The notes beneath the pieces were generated by a model. That model searched no databases. It was not told where the DNA came from and worked only from the letters and a program-made list of their open reading frames with translations. From Chryseobacterium camelliae (GTDB taxonomy: Bacteria > Bacteroidota > Bacteroidia > Flavobacteriales > Weeksellaceae), in NCBI RefSeq assembly GCF_027920545.1, contig NZ_CP115859.1, positions 1,302,001 to 1,366,000 of the forward strand: a DNA stretch of 64,000 nt, in the 5' to 3' direction. Below are positions 1 through 10,292 of the stretch, piece after piece; positions within the stretch are counted from its first letter, which is position 1, and every line of letters begins with the position of its first letter. The position numbers were made by a program, and so were the translations under genes.

Positions 1-2
1 AA

Positions 3-149
3 AGATTGGTACAACATTCAAAAAAACATAAATTTAATCCAGAAGAGTTAAGCACACCTCCTTTTGGTCATGCTTATCAATATTTTGACACAATAAAGTT
101 CAAATTAGAAATTTTATTAAAAGAAAACAACATACCTTTTCCTAATTAA
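3..149 (+). CDS. 3' end of an unrecognised protein (partial)
   Basis: An open frame enters from the left edge and ends with TAA, giving the last 48 residues. The tail contains GHAYQYFDTIKFKLEILLKE and ends in a proline-rich stretch. I do not recognise the family. The next gene starts 11 nt downstream on the same strand and is small, a layout often seen for a toxin or effector C-terminus followed by its immunity gene. That reading is inference only. The start lies outside the window. Confidence 0.5.
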   Translation, partial: RLVQHSKKHKFNPEELSTPPFGHAYQYFDTIKFKLEILLKENNIPFPN

Positions 150-160
150 AAATATTAAAA

Positions 161-439
161 ATGAAAGAACAAGCACTTATAGAACAAGTTGAAAACTACC
201 TTTTAAATTCTAGTACAGATTTTGTTAAAAATAGCATTGAATATGTAGGAATTAGAGAAAATCACGTAATTTCTAATGAAAAACCTAAAGATTATTATTT
301 TCTAAGCTATGACGCAGTTGTTGACGAAAACAATCAATATAGTACAAAATCGTATTTTGTATTAATAGATAAAATATCTCAAAAGATTTCTTATATATTA
401 GGACCTCAATCATTGGAAAAAATTGAAGATACTGAGTAA
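161..439 (+). CDS. small hypothetical protein, possible immunity protein
   Basis: This 92-residue acidic protein has no signal peptide or membrane segment. The middle (DYYFLSYDAVVDE, then KSYFVLIDKISQK) reads as consecutive beta strands, as in small immunity or SUKH/YrhB-like folds, but I cannot assign a family. It lies 11 nt after the preceding partial gene, so the two are probably co-transcribed. A rho-independent-type hairpin about 130 nt downstream would end the unit. The pairing with a toxin is inferred from size and position only. Confidence 0.45.
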   Translation: MKEQALIEQVENYLLNSSTDFVKNSIEYVGIRENHVISNEKPKDYYFLSYDAVVDENNQYSTKSYFVLIDKISQKISYILGPQSLEKIEDTE

Positions 440-569
440 AAAACTTTTTGATAACAAGAGGCATTTTTGTCAACTAAGAAATGGTATTTTAAGTTCAGAT
501 ATATTTAAAATTCTTACAACAAATTGCCTATGTACTTGAAAGTAATAATTTATTAATCTAAATAATTAG

Positions 570-600
570 CCTTGACAAAATTGTCAGGGTTATTTTTTTA
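570..600 (+). terminator. rho-independent terminator
   Basis: The stem is CCTTGACAA/TTGTCAGGG with a two-base loop, followed by a run of T. It lies downstream of the 161-439 gene. Confidence 0.6.
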
Positions 601-738
601 TATTGTACATCCAAATACCATAGCAAATGGAAAAAGATTACGAGCAGAAGAAACAAGTTTAGTAACTATCAGACTATGTCCGTGGGCAAGTAGAAAAGTT
701 AAATTCGGCAAAATAAGACAATGCTTATTGTAACATTG

Positions 739-771
739 AGCCTTGACTTTATGGGTTGAGGCTTATTTTTA
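739..771 (+). terminator. terminator-like hairpin
   Basis: An imperfect stem (AGCCT/AGGCT with extensions) is followed by TTATTTTT. It repeats the left arm of the hairpin at 570, which suggests a duplicated gene end. Confidence 0.4.
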
Positions 772-1012
772 ATCTCTGTAAACAACCATAAATAAAGATG
801 TTAATAGAATCTGCTACATAGTACCAATACATACTATAACACTATAATATTATTATCTCACTTATATTGTAGAATCCTTCAAAATTGACCATCTTAATCC
901 TGCGAAAGTGACCAGTTGATTCCTGAGCAAATTGACCAGGGTATTCCTGCTCAAATTGACCACCCAAAAAAGTCAGAAAACGTGTCTTGAATAACTTAGC
1001 CAAAAAATACCA

Positions 1013-2572
1013 ATGGCTAACAAAAGAATAGACATGTTGAACATCAAACAATTATTACGATTATACACCCAGGGAGTAAGTAAATTGCAGATAAGCAAAC
1101 AACTGGGTATCTCACGCAATACTGCCAAAAAGTATATTAGCCTGTTCCATGAACACCAACTTACATATGATGAGTTGATAGAGTTGAGTGATGAAGATTT
1201 AGATGATTTATTCGAGACTCCGCCAACTGATATAAGGGATAAGGACAGTATCAAAAAACAACTTGAATCGCTGTTTCCTTACATATCCAAAGAACTAAAA
1301 CGTGTTGGGGTTACCCGTTATCTGCTATGGGAAGAATACATAGATAAATATCCTTCAGGCTACCAATATTCCCGTTTTTGTCATCATTACAGGGAATGGT
1401 GTAAAAAGGTAAACCCTTCCATGCATATTGAACATAAGGCTGGGGATAAACTTTTTGTGGATTATACTGGGAAAAAGCTTCACATTATTGATAAAGAAAC
1501 AGGAGAACAACAGGAAGTTGAAGTCTTCGTATCTATACTTGGCGCCAGTGGTATGACCTTCGTAGAAGCTACAAGGACCCAGGGGAAAGAAGATTTTCTT
1601 GGAAGCCTTACCAAAGCCCTGCATTATTATGGAGGAGTTCCCGCAGCTATTGTTACCGATAACCTGCGTACAGCCGTAAAAAAGAGCCATAAGTACGAAC
1701 CTGTCATCACTGATTCCCTCCTGGATTTTGCTTCGCACTATAGTACCACAATACTTCCCACGCGTACCTACCATCCTAAGGACAAGGCTTTGGTTGAGAA
1801 TGCGGTACGTATTGTTTATACCCGCATTTTTGCTCCATTGCGTAAAGATCACTTCTTTAGCCTGGAAGCATTGAACAAAGCTATAGAAAACCTTCTGGAG
1901 GGATATAATGAAGCTCCCATGAAAAGAAAGAAGTATTCCAGGGCTGACGTTTTCCGTGAGGTTGAAAAACATGCATTATCCCCACTACCGGCTATGGTGT
2001 ACCAGCTCAAGCATTCTGTACGTGCCACTGTTCATAAGACCAGCCATGTATATTTAAGCAAAGACAAACATTATTACAGTGTTCCGTTCAGCTATATTGG
2101 TAAAAAAGTAAACATTATTTTTAGTAAAAACACAGTCGAAATTTACTATGATCAGCGCAGAATAGCATTCCATAACAGAGTCCTGGCCAAATATCAGTAT
2201 ACAACTGTTAAAGAGCATATGCCTTCATCTTATCAGTTTATGACGGAATGGAATCCCTCCCGGTTTATCTCTTGGGGAAGGTCTGTCGGAGAATATTGTG
2301 AACAGTACATCATCAAAATCCTGGAAAAGAAACAGCATCCTGAGCAGTCCTATAAAACCTGCCTGGGAATCCTTTCATTATCAAAAAAGATTGGCAACAT
2401 AAGACTTGACAATGCCTGTAAAAGAGCATTGGGATATGAAAAATACAGCCTTGCCATGATTAAAAGCATCTTGGAAAGAGGACTGGATAATCTCACCGAT
2501 GACGATGCATTTTTTGAAGAAAAGAAACTGCCTAAACACAAAAATATAAGGGGCGGAAAATACTATCAGTAA
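1013..2572 (+). CDS. istA: IS21 family transposase IstA
   Basis: This 519-residue DDE transposase moves the element. The N-terminal helix-turn-helix (about residues 18-40, GVSKLQISKQLGISRNTAKK) binds the multiple terminal repeats. The retroviral-integrase-like core follows, with candidate catalytic residues in LFVDYTGK (Asp), AAIVTDNLRT (Asp) and KALVENAV (Glu). The C-terminal half carries the usual Mu-transposase-like beta-barrel region. Its length is normal for IstA and no frameshift is visible, so the element may still be active. It is followed 41 nt later by istB. Confidence 0.95.
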   Translation: MANKRIDMLNIKQLLRLYTQGVSKLQISKQLGISRNTAKKYISLFHEHQLTYDELIELSDEDLDDLFETPPTDIRDKDSIKKQLESLFPYISKELKRVGVTRYLLWEEYIDKYPSGYQYSRFCHHYREWCKKVNPSMHIEHKAGDKLFVDYTGKKLHIIDKETGEQQEVEVFVSILGASGMTFVEATRTQGKEDFLGSLTKALHYYGGVPAAIVTDNLRTAVKKSHKYEPVITDSLLDFASHYSTTILPTRTYHPKDKALVENAVRIVYTRIFAPLRKDHFFSLEALNKAIENLLEGYNEAPMKRKKYSRADVFREVEKHALSPLPAMVYQLKHSVRATVHKTSHVYLSKDKHYYSVPFSYIGKKVNIIFSKNTVEIYYDQRRIAFHNRVLAKYQYTTVKEHMPSSYQFMTEWNPSRFISWGRSVGEYCEQYIIKILEKKQHPEQSYKTCLGILSLSKKIGNIRLDNACKRALGYEKYSLAMIKSILERGLDNLTDDDAFFEEKKLPKHKNIRGGKYYQ

Positions 2573-2613
2573 TACCTACAATCATTAACAATTAAATCAT
2601 TAATACAAAACCT

Positions 2614-3357
2614 ATGAATCAGGCAACATTAGAAAAAATGAAACATTTAAAGCTCTACGGAATGCACAGAGCTTTTTCCACAACAATGGAAACAGGAAGT
2701 ATCTCTTATACCAACGATGAACTTATTGCCTACTTGATTGAATCCGAGTATGACGACAGGGAAAGCAGAAAGGTTGAGCGGTTAATCACTTCTGCCAGAT
2801 TCAGGTACAGGGCATTTATGGAAGAGATTACAGCATCTTCTTCCAGGAATATTGATAAGAATACCATTGGAAGGTTATCTTCCTGCGATTTTATCTCGCA
2901 GAAACAGAATATTCTTATTACAGGATCAACAGGAGTTGGTAAAAGTTTTATAGCAACTGCCATAGGCTACAAAGCCTGTACAATGGGATATAAAGTCATG
3001 TACTTCAGCATCAACAAACTCTTCTCAAAGCTTAAAATGGCTAAGGCAGACGGATCTTATCTTAAAGAGATTGACCGTATAGAAAAGCAGGACCTTATTA
3101 TTCTTGATGATTTTGGATTGCAATCCCTGGATAATTTGAAAAGACAGGATTTTATGGAGATCATTGAAGACAGGCACGGAAAACGCTCCACTATTATTGC
3201 TTCGCAACTTCCCGTAAGTGTATGGCATGAAGTAATTGCGGAACAAACAATAGCCGATGCAATCCTTGACAGAATGGTACATAACTCCCTGAGAATAGAC
3301 CTTAAAGGGGAATCTATGAGAAGGAAAAAAGCTGATCAGAAAATCAGCTCAGAATAA
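2614..3357 (+). CDS. istB: IS21-like element helper ATPase IstB
   Basis: This 247-residue AAA+ ATPase, related to DnaC, assembles on DNA and guides IstA to its target. It has a Walker A motif (GSTGVGKSFIA, about residue 104) and a Walker B motif (LIILDDFGLQ, about residue 163). The N-terminal region (KMKHLKLYGMHRAF) is the usual IstB start. The gene is intact and full length. It lies between istA and the right inverted repeats of the element. Confidence 0.95.
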   Translation: MNQATLEKMKHLKLYGMHRAFSTTMETGSISYTNDELIAYLIESEYDDRESRKVERLITSARFRYRAFMEEITASSSRNIDKNTIGRLSSCDFISQKQNILITGSTGVGKSFIATAIGYKACTMGYKVMYFSINKLFSKLKMAKADGSYLKEIDRIEKQDLIILDDFGLQSLDNLKRQDFMEIIEDRHGKRSTIIASQLPVSVWHEVIAEQTIADAILDRMVHNSLRIDLKGESMRRKKADQKISSE

Positions 3358-3434
3358 AGATTTATTTTATATTTTTAAACCATCTTTTAGACACCGTTTT
3401 TGACTTCATTCTTAGTGGTCAATTTAATCAGGAA

Positions 3435-4082
3435 TTAGGTGGTCAATTTATCTGGAATATACAAATTGTATTTATTATAGCAAAATTCACCTTGTAAGCT
3501 TTGAATTAAACTATCAAAATCAATAATAAGGTTTTCATCAAGCCACTTTGATAAGTGTGCGCAGTCATTATTGAAATTTTCTTCCCGAATCTTTTTACCT
3601 ACCCTATCATTAATGTCATAAGCCGTAAAATCTATGCATTCTTCTCCTTTAATCTTAATAGCTGAATAATTATATCTATAGCCCGTGCATTTATGATATG
3701 TACTTGAATGATTTTTCTTTTCTAAAATCTGAATGTCAATAAAATAATCAAAATACCAGTTATATTTATAATATATTTTCTCTAATAATTTAGAATCCAA
3801 GGGAACAAATCCCCATTTATAAATTTTATCTTTTTTTCGAGCTGGAATGCTTATAATCAAACTTAGATAATACATGGCAATGTCTATCTTAAATTCTTTG
3901 AATGGGGGTTGCTCCTCTATTTTTTCTAATAAATAATTATAAACGATAGTGGGTACTATTACTTTCCAATTAAAACCTTCATGATAAAAAGTAGCTACAT
4001 TAGTTTTAAATCTAGTTGTTTTTGTATTGTAATTTTTAATTCTTCTTTTATTATTCTTCATAATTTCTTTATAAAAAGGCAT
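3435..4082 (-). CDS. hypothetical protein with C-terminus replaced by the IS21 end
   Basis: This 215-residue frame contains CAHLSKWLDENLIIDFDSLI near the end and is rich in Tyr and Lys. I do not recognise the family. Residues up to about 206 lie outside the IS. The last residues (LYIPDKLTT) and the stop are read from the IS right end, so the native tail was displaced. On the other side of the IS, the same strand and frame reads ISEIIIL and a stop (TAG at 842-844) if the 6-bp ATTGTA repeat is counted once. The original protein was therefore probably of similar length. Its neighbours are an excisionase-like gene and an integrase, suggesting a role in an integrated element. Confidence 0.6.
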   Translation of the reverse strand: MPFYKEIMKNNKRRIKNYNTKTTRFKTNVATFYHEGFNWKVIVPTIVYNYLLEKIEEQPPFKEFKIDIAMYYLSLIISIPARKKDKIYKWGFVPLDSKLLEKIYYKYNWYFDYFIDIQILEKKNHSSTYHKCTGYRYNYSAIKIKGEECIDFTAYDINDRVGKKIREENFNNDCAHLSKWLDENLIIDFDSLIQSLQGEFCYNKYNLYIPDKLTT

Positions 4083-4157
4083 AGCAATAGCTCTCCATAG
4101 TACCTTTACTACGGCTAGACCTCAATTCGTTAAAATTTTTGGAGATTAAAAAAGGAC

Positions 4158-4207
4158 GTTTGTGTACAGTGGGTTCTTATACGTAATCAAACCACACATG
4201 TACAACT
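4158..4207. repeat. imperfect inverted repeat in the mobile region
   Basis: TTGTGTACAGTGGGTT faces AACCACACATGTACAA across a 13-nt loop with several mismatches. It lies just downstream of the HTH gene on the minus strand. It may be a terminator, an attachment or processing site, or chance. Confidence 0.3.
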
Positions 4208-4218
4208 GGAAAAGATTG

Positions 4219-4482
4219 TTAAGAAGCCAATCTTAATTTTACTTGAATTTCATTGCGGGTATAGTAGACCCTACCGCCAAAGTCGATAGGTACTAATATC
4301 CCGCTTTTTGCCCAATTGTTTAATGTCCCGAGTGAAACCCCAAAATACTCCGCTGTTTCTTTTCTCGTCATTATTTCTTTACCCTCTGGCTTATACATTT
4401 CCGCCAGTTTACTTTCAAATTGATTTAATTTATTATTAATTAAATCCTCAATTTTTGTGAAAAAATCTTTAAAATAATCCAT
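4219..4482 (-). CDS. helix-turn-helix (excisionase-like) DNA-binding protein
   Basis: This 87-residue protein has a lysine-rich N-terminal helix (to about residue 36) followed by a MerR-like/HTH_17 domain: TRKETAEYFGVSLGTLNNWA, a short wing ending in IDFGGRVYYTRNEIQVKL. The family includes excisionases and small regulators in Bacteroidota integrative elements, and the nearby tyrosine recombinase fits that role. An AT-rich perfect inverted repeat spans its start codon, so it may control its own expression. The specific role is inferred. Confidence 0.8.
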   Translation of the reverse strand: MDYFKDFFTKIEDLINNKLNQFESKLAEMYKPEGKEIMTRKETAEYFGVSLGTLNNWAKSGILVPIDFGGRVYYTRNEIQVKLRLAS

Positions 4483-4511
4483 AATTAATTTTTATTTGTT
4501 TAATTAATTAT
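4481..4511 (-). promoter_or_regulatory. inverted repeat over the HTH gene start, possible operator
   Basis: ATAATTAATT (4481-4490) and AATTAATTAT (4502-4511) form a perfect 10-bp inverted repeat with an 11-nt spacer. It overlaps the ATG at 4482-4480. The low complexity makes chance possible. Confidence 0.35.
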
Positions 4512-4564
4512 GCAAAGGACTGAAATTGGTTATAGGGATAAAATTTGAATTTGTTAGATTTTTA

Positions 4565-5473
4565 TTAGATAGGAAAAGGGAAAGCTGAAATATGCTTTTT
4601 TAAGTCAATTTGAGCATTGTCAGATTTTGAGTAATTTTTTGCCGGTTTAATAACTTCTTTTTCGTAATACAGATTTAAAAAGCCAACAAAGTCTTTCTTG
4701 TAAACAGTTGCTTTGAATATTTTCTTTCTGCTTTCAGGTAAATCAAAAAAAGCAAGAACCTTAGCCTGAAATCCTCTCTCATCAAATTGAGTAAGCCAAT
4801 TAAGTTGTTCCATTGCATGAATAAACCAACTCTCAGCATCTCGAGAAACAAAAATATTGTGAAAGTTTTGTGGCTGTTCTAACTTTATATTGAATGTTTG
4901 TGAAGATAAATTTGTTACCAAATAATTATGAACATAGGAAACTAAATCAGAAAACTCTTTTTTAATTAATTCCAATTTTATTTGATTTTCCTTAATAAGA
5001 CTTTGGATAATTATTCTTTGTAGTTCATTGATATTAGAGCTATCCAAAAGACTTTTATAATAATCAGTTGATTCCTCAATAACTTTAAAAATATTCCTAA
5101 ATAAATAATCTTTATTTCTATTTTCAGTTTCTTTATAAACTTTATGAGTATAATGTTGAAATTCAACTAAAAGAAATTTCATAAAGCTATTAACCTTCTG
5201 AGAAAAGTTTTTAGATTGCATAATTTCATCTTGAATCTCATAATTCAATGTTTGGTACTTACTCGATTTTCCCGATTTGTATTCTTCTTCACTTATTTCT
5301 TCAGTAAGAGCAGAATTACTAACATCTAAAAATCCATTATCAAGTAATACAGTTTCATTACATTTATAATATCTCCATGAAAATTCTGGAAATATTTGAA
5401 TAATCAAATTGTTTAATAACCTTTCGGATTCAAAAAAATACTTATGATATTTAAATTCTGTATAATCTCTCAT
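4565..5473 (-). CDS. hypothetical protein of an integrative element
   Basis: This 302-residue soluble protein is rich in Lys, Glu, Phe and Tyr, with no signal peptide or membrane helix. It is predicted mostly helical. The C-terminal part (WFIHAMEQLNWLTQFDERGF onward) looks like a compact helical domain. I do not recognise the family. It begins 2 nt after the integrase stop codon, so the two are translated from one message. Proteins in this position in Bacteroidota elements are often regulators (for example RteC-like), but I see no convincing match. Confidence 0.6.
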   Translation of the reverse strand: MRDYTEFKYHKYFFESERLLNNLIIQIFPEFSWRYYKCNETVLLDNGFLDVSNSALTEEISEEEYKSGKSSKYQTLNYEIQDEIMQSKNFSQKVNSFMKFLLVEFQHYTHKVYKETENRNKDYLFRNIFKVIEESTDYYKSLLDSSNINELQRIIIQSLIKENQIKLELIKKEFSDLVSYVHNYLVTNLSSQTFNIKLEQPQNFHNIFVSRDAESWFIHAMEQLNWLTQFDERGFQAKVLAFFDLPESRKKIFKATVYKKDFVGFLNLYYEKEVIKPAKNYSKSDNAQIDLKKHISAFPFPI

Positions 5474-5475
5474 TG

Positions 5476-6936
5476 CTAGCCAATATTCTTCAAATTTATG
5501 ATTTCAGCCAATTGCTCCATGTTTCCACTCTCAATAAGTTCCTGCATTTTCTGCATTTGGGCTTTTAGTTCCTCAATTTCTTTAGTTTGTAAATCAGCCT
5601 TTTGAAGTTTTTCATTTCTTACTATGATACTTTCCTTTCTTATTTGCTCATGGTCAAAGGTCGGCTTGAAATACGTTTTAAATACAGATTCATCCGTATG
5701 TCCTGTGTACTGCCATATTTCCAATAAGTCCCAACCTTCTATGTAGCGATTAGTACAAAAACTCCTACGTGAATCGTGAAAAGCTATCTTATCCGCAAAA
5801 TTGATTTTATCAAACACCACCCCCTCATTGGTTGGGCGTTCGCGAGTGATTATTTTTTCTTTAAAATATGGTACAGCTTTAAAAAGCTCCTTCAAGTATT
5901 CATTTGTATTTTGGTTGGATATAGCAATACTTTTCATATCATCATTGTACTTGCTCAAAATTTCACCCGCATAACCAAAAAAAGAAAAACGAACCGTCTT
6001 ATAATTATCCACTCCTGAACCTTTTTTTAATAAGATGTTGACTGTTTTACTGCTATGGTCAATATGTCCGCTCTCAATACGTGTAATATCTCCAAATCTG
6101 AGTGAAGTATGACAGGCTAAAACAAACATATCCCGAACTCTCTCTAATCTCGGAATATCAGAAAAATCATGTTCATATAATATTTTGATTTCAGGTTCCG
6201 TTAGCACCGTATGGAACGTTGGCGGAACTTTAACTTTGTATTCGTCTTGCATATAGCTTCTGTTATCTGTGTAACCTTTTTCAAAAGCACGTTTCTGTAT
6301 TGCAGCTAGCCTTTTTATTCGTGTTTTCAGTGTACTTAGCTCTCCCACTCGTTCAGTATCTAAAAGCCAGTTTTGAAACTCCAAACAATGTACCTCATCA
6401 AATTTATCAATATCCAGAAAGATATTATTTTCATTGGCAAAGTCTTTTAAATCTGTATACATTATATTGAAAGATGAAACGTAGCTTCTATGTATAGGTT
6501 TTTGTCCTGATGCAATAGCACGTTGGATTTTAAGCTCCATTACTCTCATGAATTCTTGGAATACATCATCAAAAGATTTTTTACTTTTCTGTACAGTAGC
6601 CAATTCTTTTCCTGCCATTGCATTATCTACAACCGTTTTTAATTCTTCCTTTGTTGGCAAACGCTTGTAATGCTCATTGAAATTTTTATGAGTGTCTACA
6701 ATGGACGTTTTGAATTTAGCTAATTTTTGGTTGATTTCTCTTTTATCACTACCAGAAGTAACCGTTTTAGAATCAGTATCCCAATTGCATGGAGCAACTT
6801 TTAGACCTGTTGAAAAATCTACTTTTAAATCTTTGAACGAATACCGTCCCATTATTCGGGATATTTCTTTTTTAGGGTCAGCTAATCTATAATTAACACT
6901 CCCTGTTTCATTGTTGTATCTTCTTACCTTTGCCAT
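5476..6936 (-). CDS. tyrosine-type site-specific recombinase (integrase)
   Basis: This 486-residue phage-integrase family protein joins and excises an element at an attachment site. An N-terminal arm-binding region (about 1-110) and a SAM-like core-binding domain (about 120-225) precede the catalytic domain. Visible catalytic residues are Arg280 (TSLRFGD), His387 and Arg390 (FHDSRRSF), His413 (YTGHTD) and the nucleophile Tyr422 (KTYFKP). A coiled-coil-like tail follows. All key residues are present, so it may be active. Tandem TTAGTCACC repeats lie in its promoter region. Confidence 0.92.
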   Translation of the reverse strand: MAKVRRYNNETGSVNYRLADPKKEISRIMGRYSFKDLKVDFSTGLKVAPCNWDTDSKTVTSGSDKREINQKLAKFKTSIVDTHKNFNEHYKRLPTKEELKTVVDNAMAGKELATVQKSKKSFDDVFQEFMRVMELKIQRAIASGQKPIHRSYVSSFNIMYTDLKDFANENNIFLDIDKFDEVHCLEFQNWLLDTERVGELSTLKTRIKRLAAIQKRAFEKGYTDNRSYMQDEYKVKVPPTFHTVLTEPEIKILYEHDFSDIPRLERVRDMFVLACHTSLRFGDITRIESGHIDHSSKTVNILLKKGSGVDNYKTVRFSFFGYAGEILSKYNDDMKSIAISNQNTNEYLKELFKAVPYFKEKIITRERPTNEGVVFDKINFADKIAFHDSRRSFCTNRYIEGWDLLEIWQYTGHTDESVFKTYFKPTFDHEQIRKESIIVRNEKLQKADLQTKEIEELKAQMQKMQELIESGNMEQLAEIINLKNIG

Positions 6937-6954
6937 ACGTAAATATACTAAAAA

Positions 6955-6978
6955 TTAGTCACCTTTTTAGTCACCTTA
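6955..6978. repeat. tandem 12-bp direct repeat upstream of the integrase
   Basis: TTAGTCACCTTT (6955-6966) is followed at once by TTAGTCACCTTA (6967-6978). The position, 19 nt upstream of the integrase ATG, fits arm-type recombinase binding sites or a repressor site. The function is inferred. Confidence 0.5.
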
Positions 6979-7108
6979 ATTTTTAAATACATTTAAGTTT
7001 ACTTGAATCTAATAAAACACAATGTACTATTTATCAATATTTTGAAATATTAAATAGAGATAATAAAATACAAACAAATAAAAGATGTTATATCCTGTGA
7101 GTCTACGA

Positions 7109-7142
7109 AAAACCATCCTAAATTTTAGGATGGTTTTTTATT
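7109..7142 (-). terminator. terminator after katG
   Basis: A perfect stem AAACCATCCTAAA/TTTAGGATGGTTT has T-runs on both sides. It lies 20 nt past the katG stop and also separates katG from the mobile region. Confidence 0.8.
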
Positions 7143-7161
7143 TTAATTATATTTAATGTAA

Positions 7162-9447
<2,286 letters not shown>

Positions 9448-9495
9448 TTAAATTTTTTATGTTGGATTATAATTAAATCGTCTTTGTTTACAAGG

Positions 9496-9526
9496 CAAAC
9501 TTACAATAGTTTTAAAATAAACACAA
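9496..9526 (-). promoter_or_regulatory. katG promoter
   Basis: On the minus strand, TTG (9526-9524), a 20-nt gap and TAAGTTTG (9503-9496) match the Bacteroidota -33/-7 pattern. The leader to the ATG is about 50 nt. Confidence 0.6.
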
Positions 9527-9562
9527 TCTATCAAAAATATTTTTAAAATAGTTAAAAACTAT
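9526..9562. promoter_or_regulatory. OxyR-like binding site upstream of katG
   Basis: ATAGTTAAAAACTAT at 9548-9562 fits every fixed position of the OxyR half-site ATAGnTnnnAnCTAT. Exactly 7 nt away, ATCTATCAAAAATAT (9526-9540) fits 7 of 10 fixed positions, giving the known tandem N7 layout. The box abuts the katG -33 element, where an activator would contact polymerase. No oxyR gene is in the window. Confidence 0.55.
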
Positions 9563-9788
9563 TAATTATTTTGAATTACATTTTTAAAAGCTTCATGAAA
9601 TCAAATTCCATTATCCTGCAATTAAGTTAGGAAAATTTCGCGTTATTTTATCTGAAAATAAATGTTTAAAAACCTATTTAGAATTATTCAAATTACTACT
9701 AATGAAAACATTAGCCTATTCATTATGGTTAATTAAAAATTCACTATCTTTATTTGTTTTTAGAATTATAAATAGTAAAAGCCGGATC

Positions 9789-10205
9789 ATGCGAGAAGAC
9801 TTACGAGACAAACACATTGTATTTTTTGACGGTGAATGTGGTGTCTGCAATTTTTGGGTTCAATGGATTTTGGAGAAAGATAAAAAGGATGAATTCCTGT
9901 TTGCTTCCCTTCAATCGGATTTTGGGCAGAAATTCCTTGCAGAACGCGGTCTTGAAACTCAACAATTCAACACCCTCTATCTTTGGAAACCTCAGCAGTA
10001 TTATCTTATAAAGTCTAAAGCTGTATTAAAAATCACAGATATTTTGGGCGGCATTTATAAATTGTTAAGTTTAGCAGGTAAGATTTTCCCGACATTTTTC
10101 GGGAATGCGATTTATGATCTTATATCTAAAAACAGAATGAAACTGGCTTCTCAAAAATGTTTTTTACCTGACGCTCATCAGAAAAAGAAATTCATAGAAG
10201 TATAA
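9789..10205 (+). CDS. DCC-family (DUF393) thiol-disulfide oxidoreductase-like protein
   Basis: The 138-residue protein begins MREDLRDKHIVFFDGECGVC. The DGECGVCNFW motif gives the name-giving Asp-x-x-Cys-x-x-Cys of the family, which has a thioredoxin-like fold and a presumed redox role. An upstream in-frame ATG at 9702 would add 29 residues. I prefer 9789 because family members start just before the xxFDGxCxxC strand and because a TATCTTTA promoter box (9745-9752) lies inside that extension. No partner gene is visible; the next gene starts 87 nt later. Confidence 0.85.
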   Translation: MREDLRDKHIVFFDGECGVCNFWVQWILEKDKKDEFLFASLQSDFGQKFLAERGLETQQFNTLYLWKPQQYYLIKSKAVLKITDILGGIYKLLSLAGKIFPTFFGNAIYDLISKNRMKLASQKCFLPDAHQKKKFIEV

Positions 10206-10278
10206 AAAGAATTTCCAGTATTTTTATTAAATATTTATTAAACAGTTAAGTTTTTCGAAACGATTTTTTTTTAATCCA

Positions 10279-10286
10279 TATATTTG
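10279..10286 (+). promoter_or_regulatory. -7 promoter box for DUF4290-murA
   Basis: TATATTTG matches TAnnTTTG exactly and ends 6 nt before the ATG at 10293, implying a leaderless or nearly leaderless message. Confidence 0.55.
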
Positions 10287-10292
10287 CAAACT

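Larger units (their letters stand above)
440..867. other. non-coding spacer with two hairpins
   Basis: There is no convincing gene in these 428 bases. The stretch carries two terminator-like hairpins (570-600 and 739-771) whose stems both begin with the same GCCTTGAC arm. A short open run between them (about residues IANGKRLRAEETSLV) has no start and no recognisable family; it could be a decayed gene end. The right edge is the left end of the IS21-family element. Confidence 0.5.
868..3463 (+). mobile_element. IS21-family insertion sequence (about 2.6 kb)
   Basis: The element carries istA and istB in order. The left end has TGTA at 868 and TTGACC/GTGACC motifs near 885, 908, 931 and 955. The right end has inverted copies (GGTCAATTT near 3417 and 3441) and ends in TACA at 3460-3463. 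When the right end is reverse-complemented, the first 23 positions match the left at most sites, including TGTA, TCC and the AAATTGACC block. The sub-terminal multiple repeats are typical of IS21. A 6-bp direct repeat, ATTGTA, occurs at 866-871 and 3465-3470. It overlaps the left TGTA, so the exact boundary is uncertain by a few bases. Confidence 0.85.

Noticed and set aside
842..1051. Minus-strand 69-codon frame over the IS left end
   Set aside because: It is mostly IS terminal repeats read in one frame. Only its last codons matter, as the displaced tail of the 3435-4082 gene.
1355..1972. Long minus-strand frame of 205 codons inside istA
   Set aside because: It lies wholly within the clear IstA transposase on the other strand and has no family-like motif.
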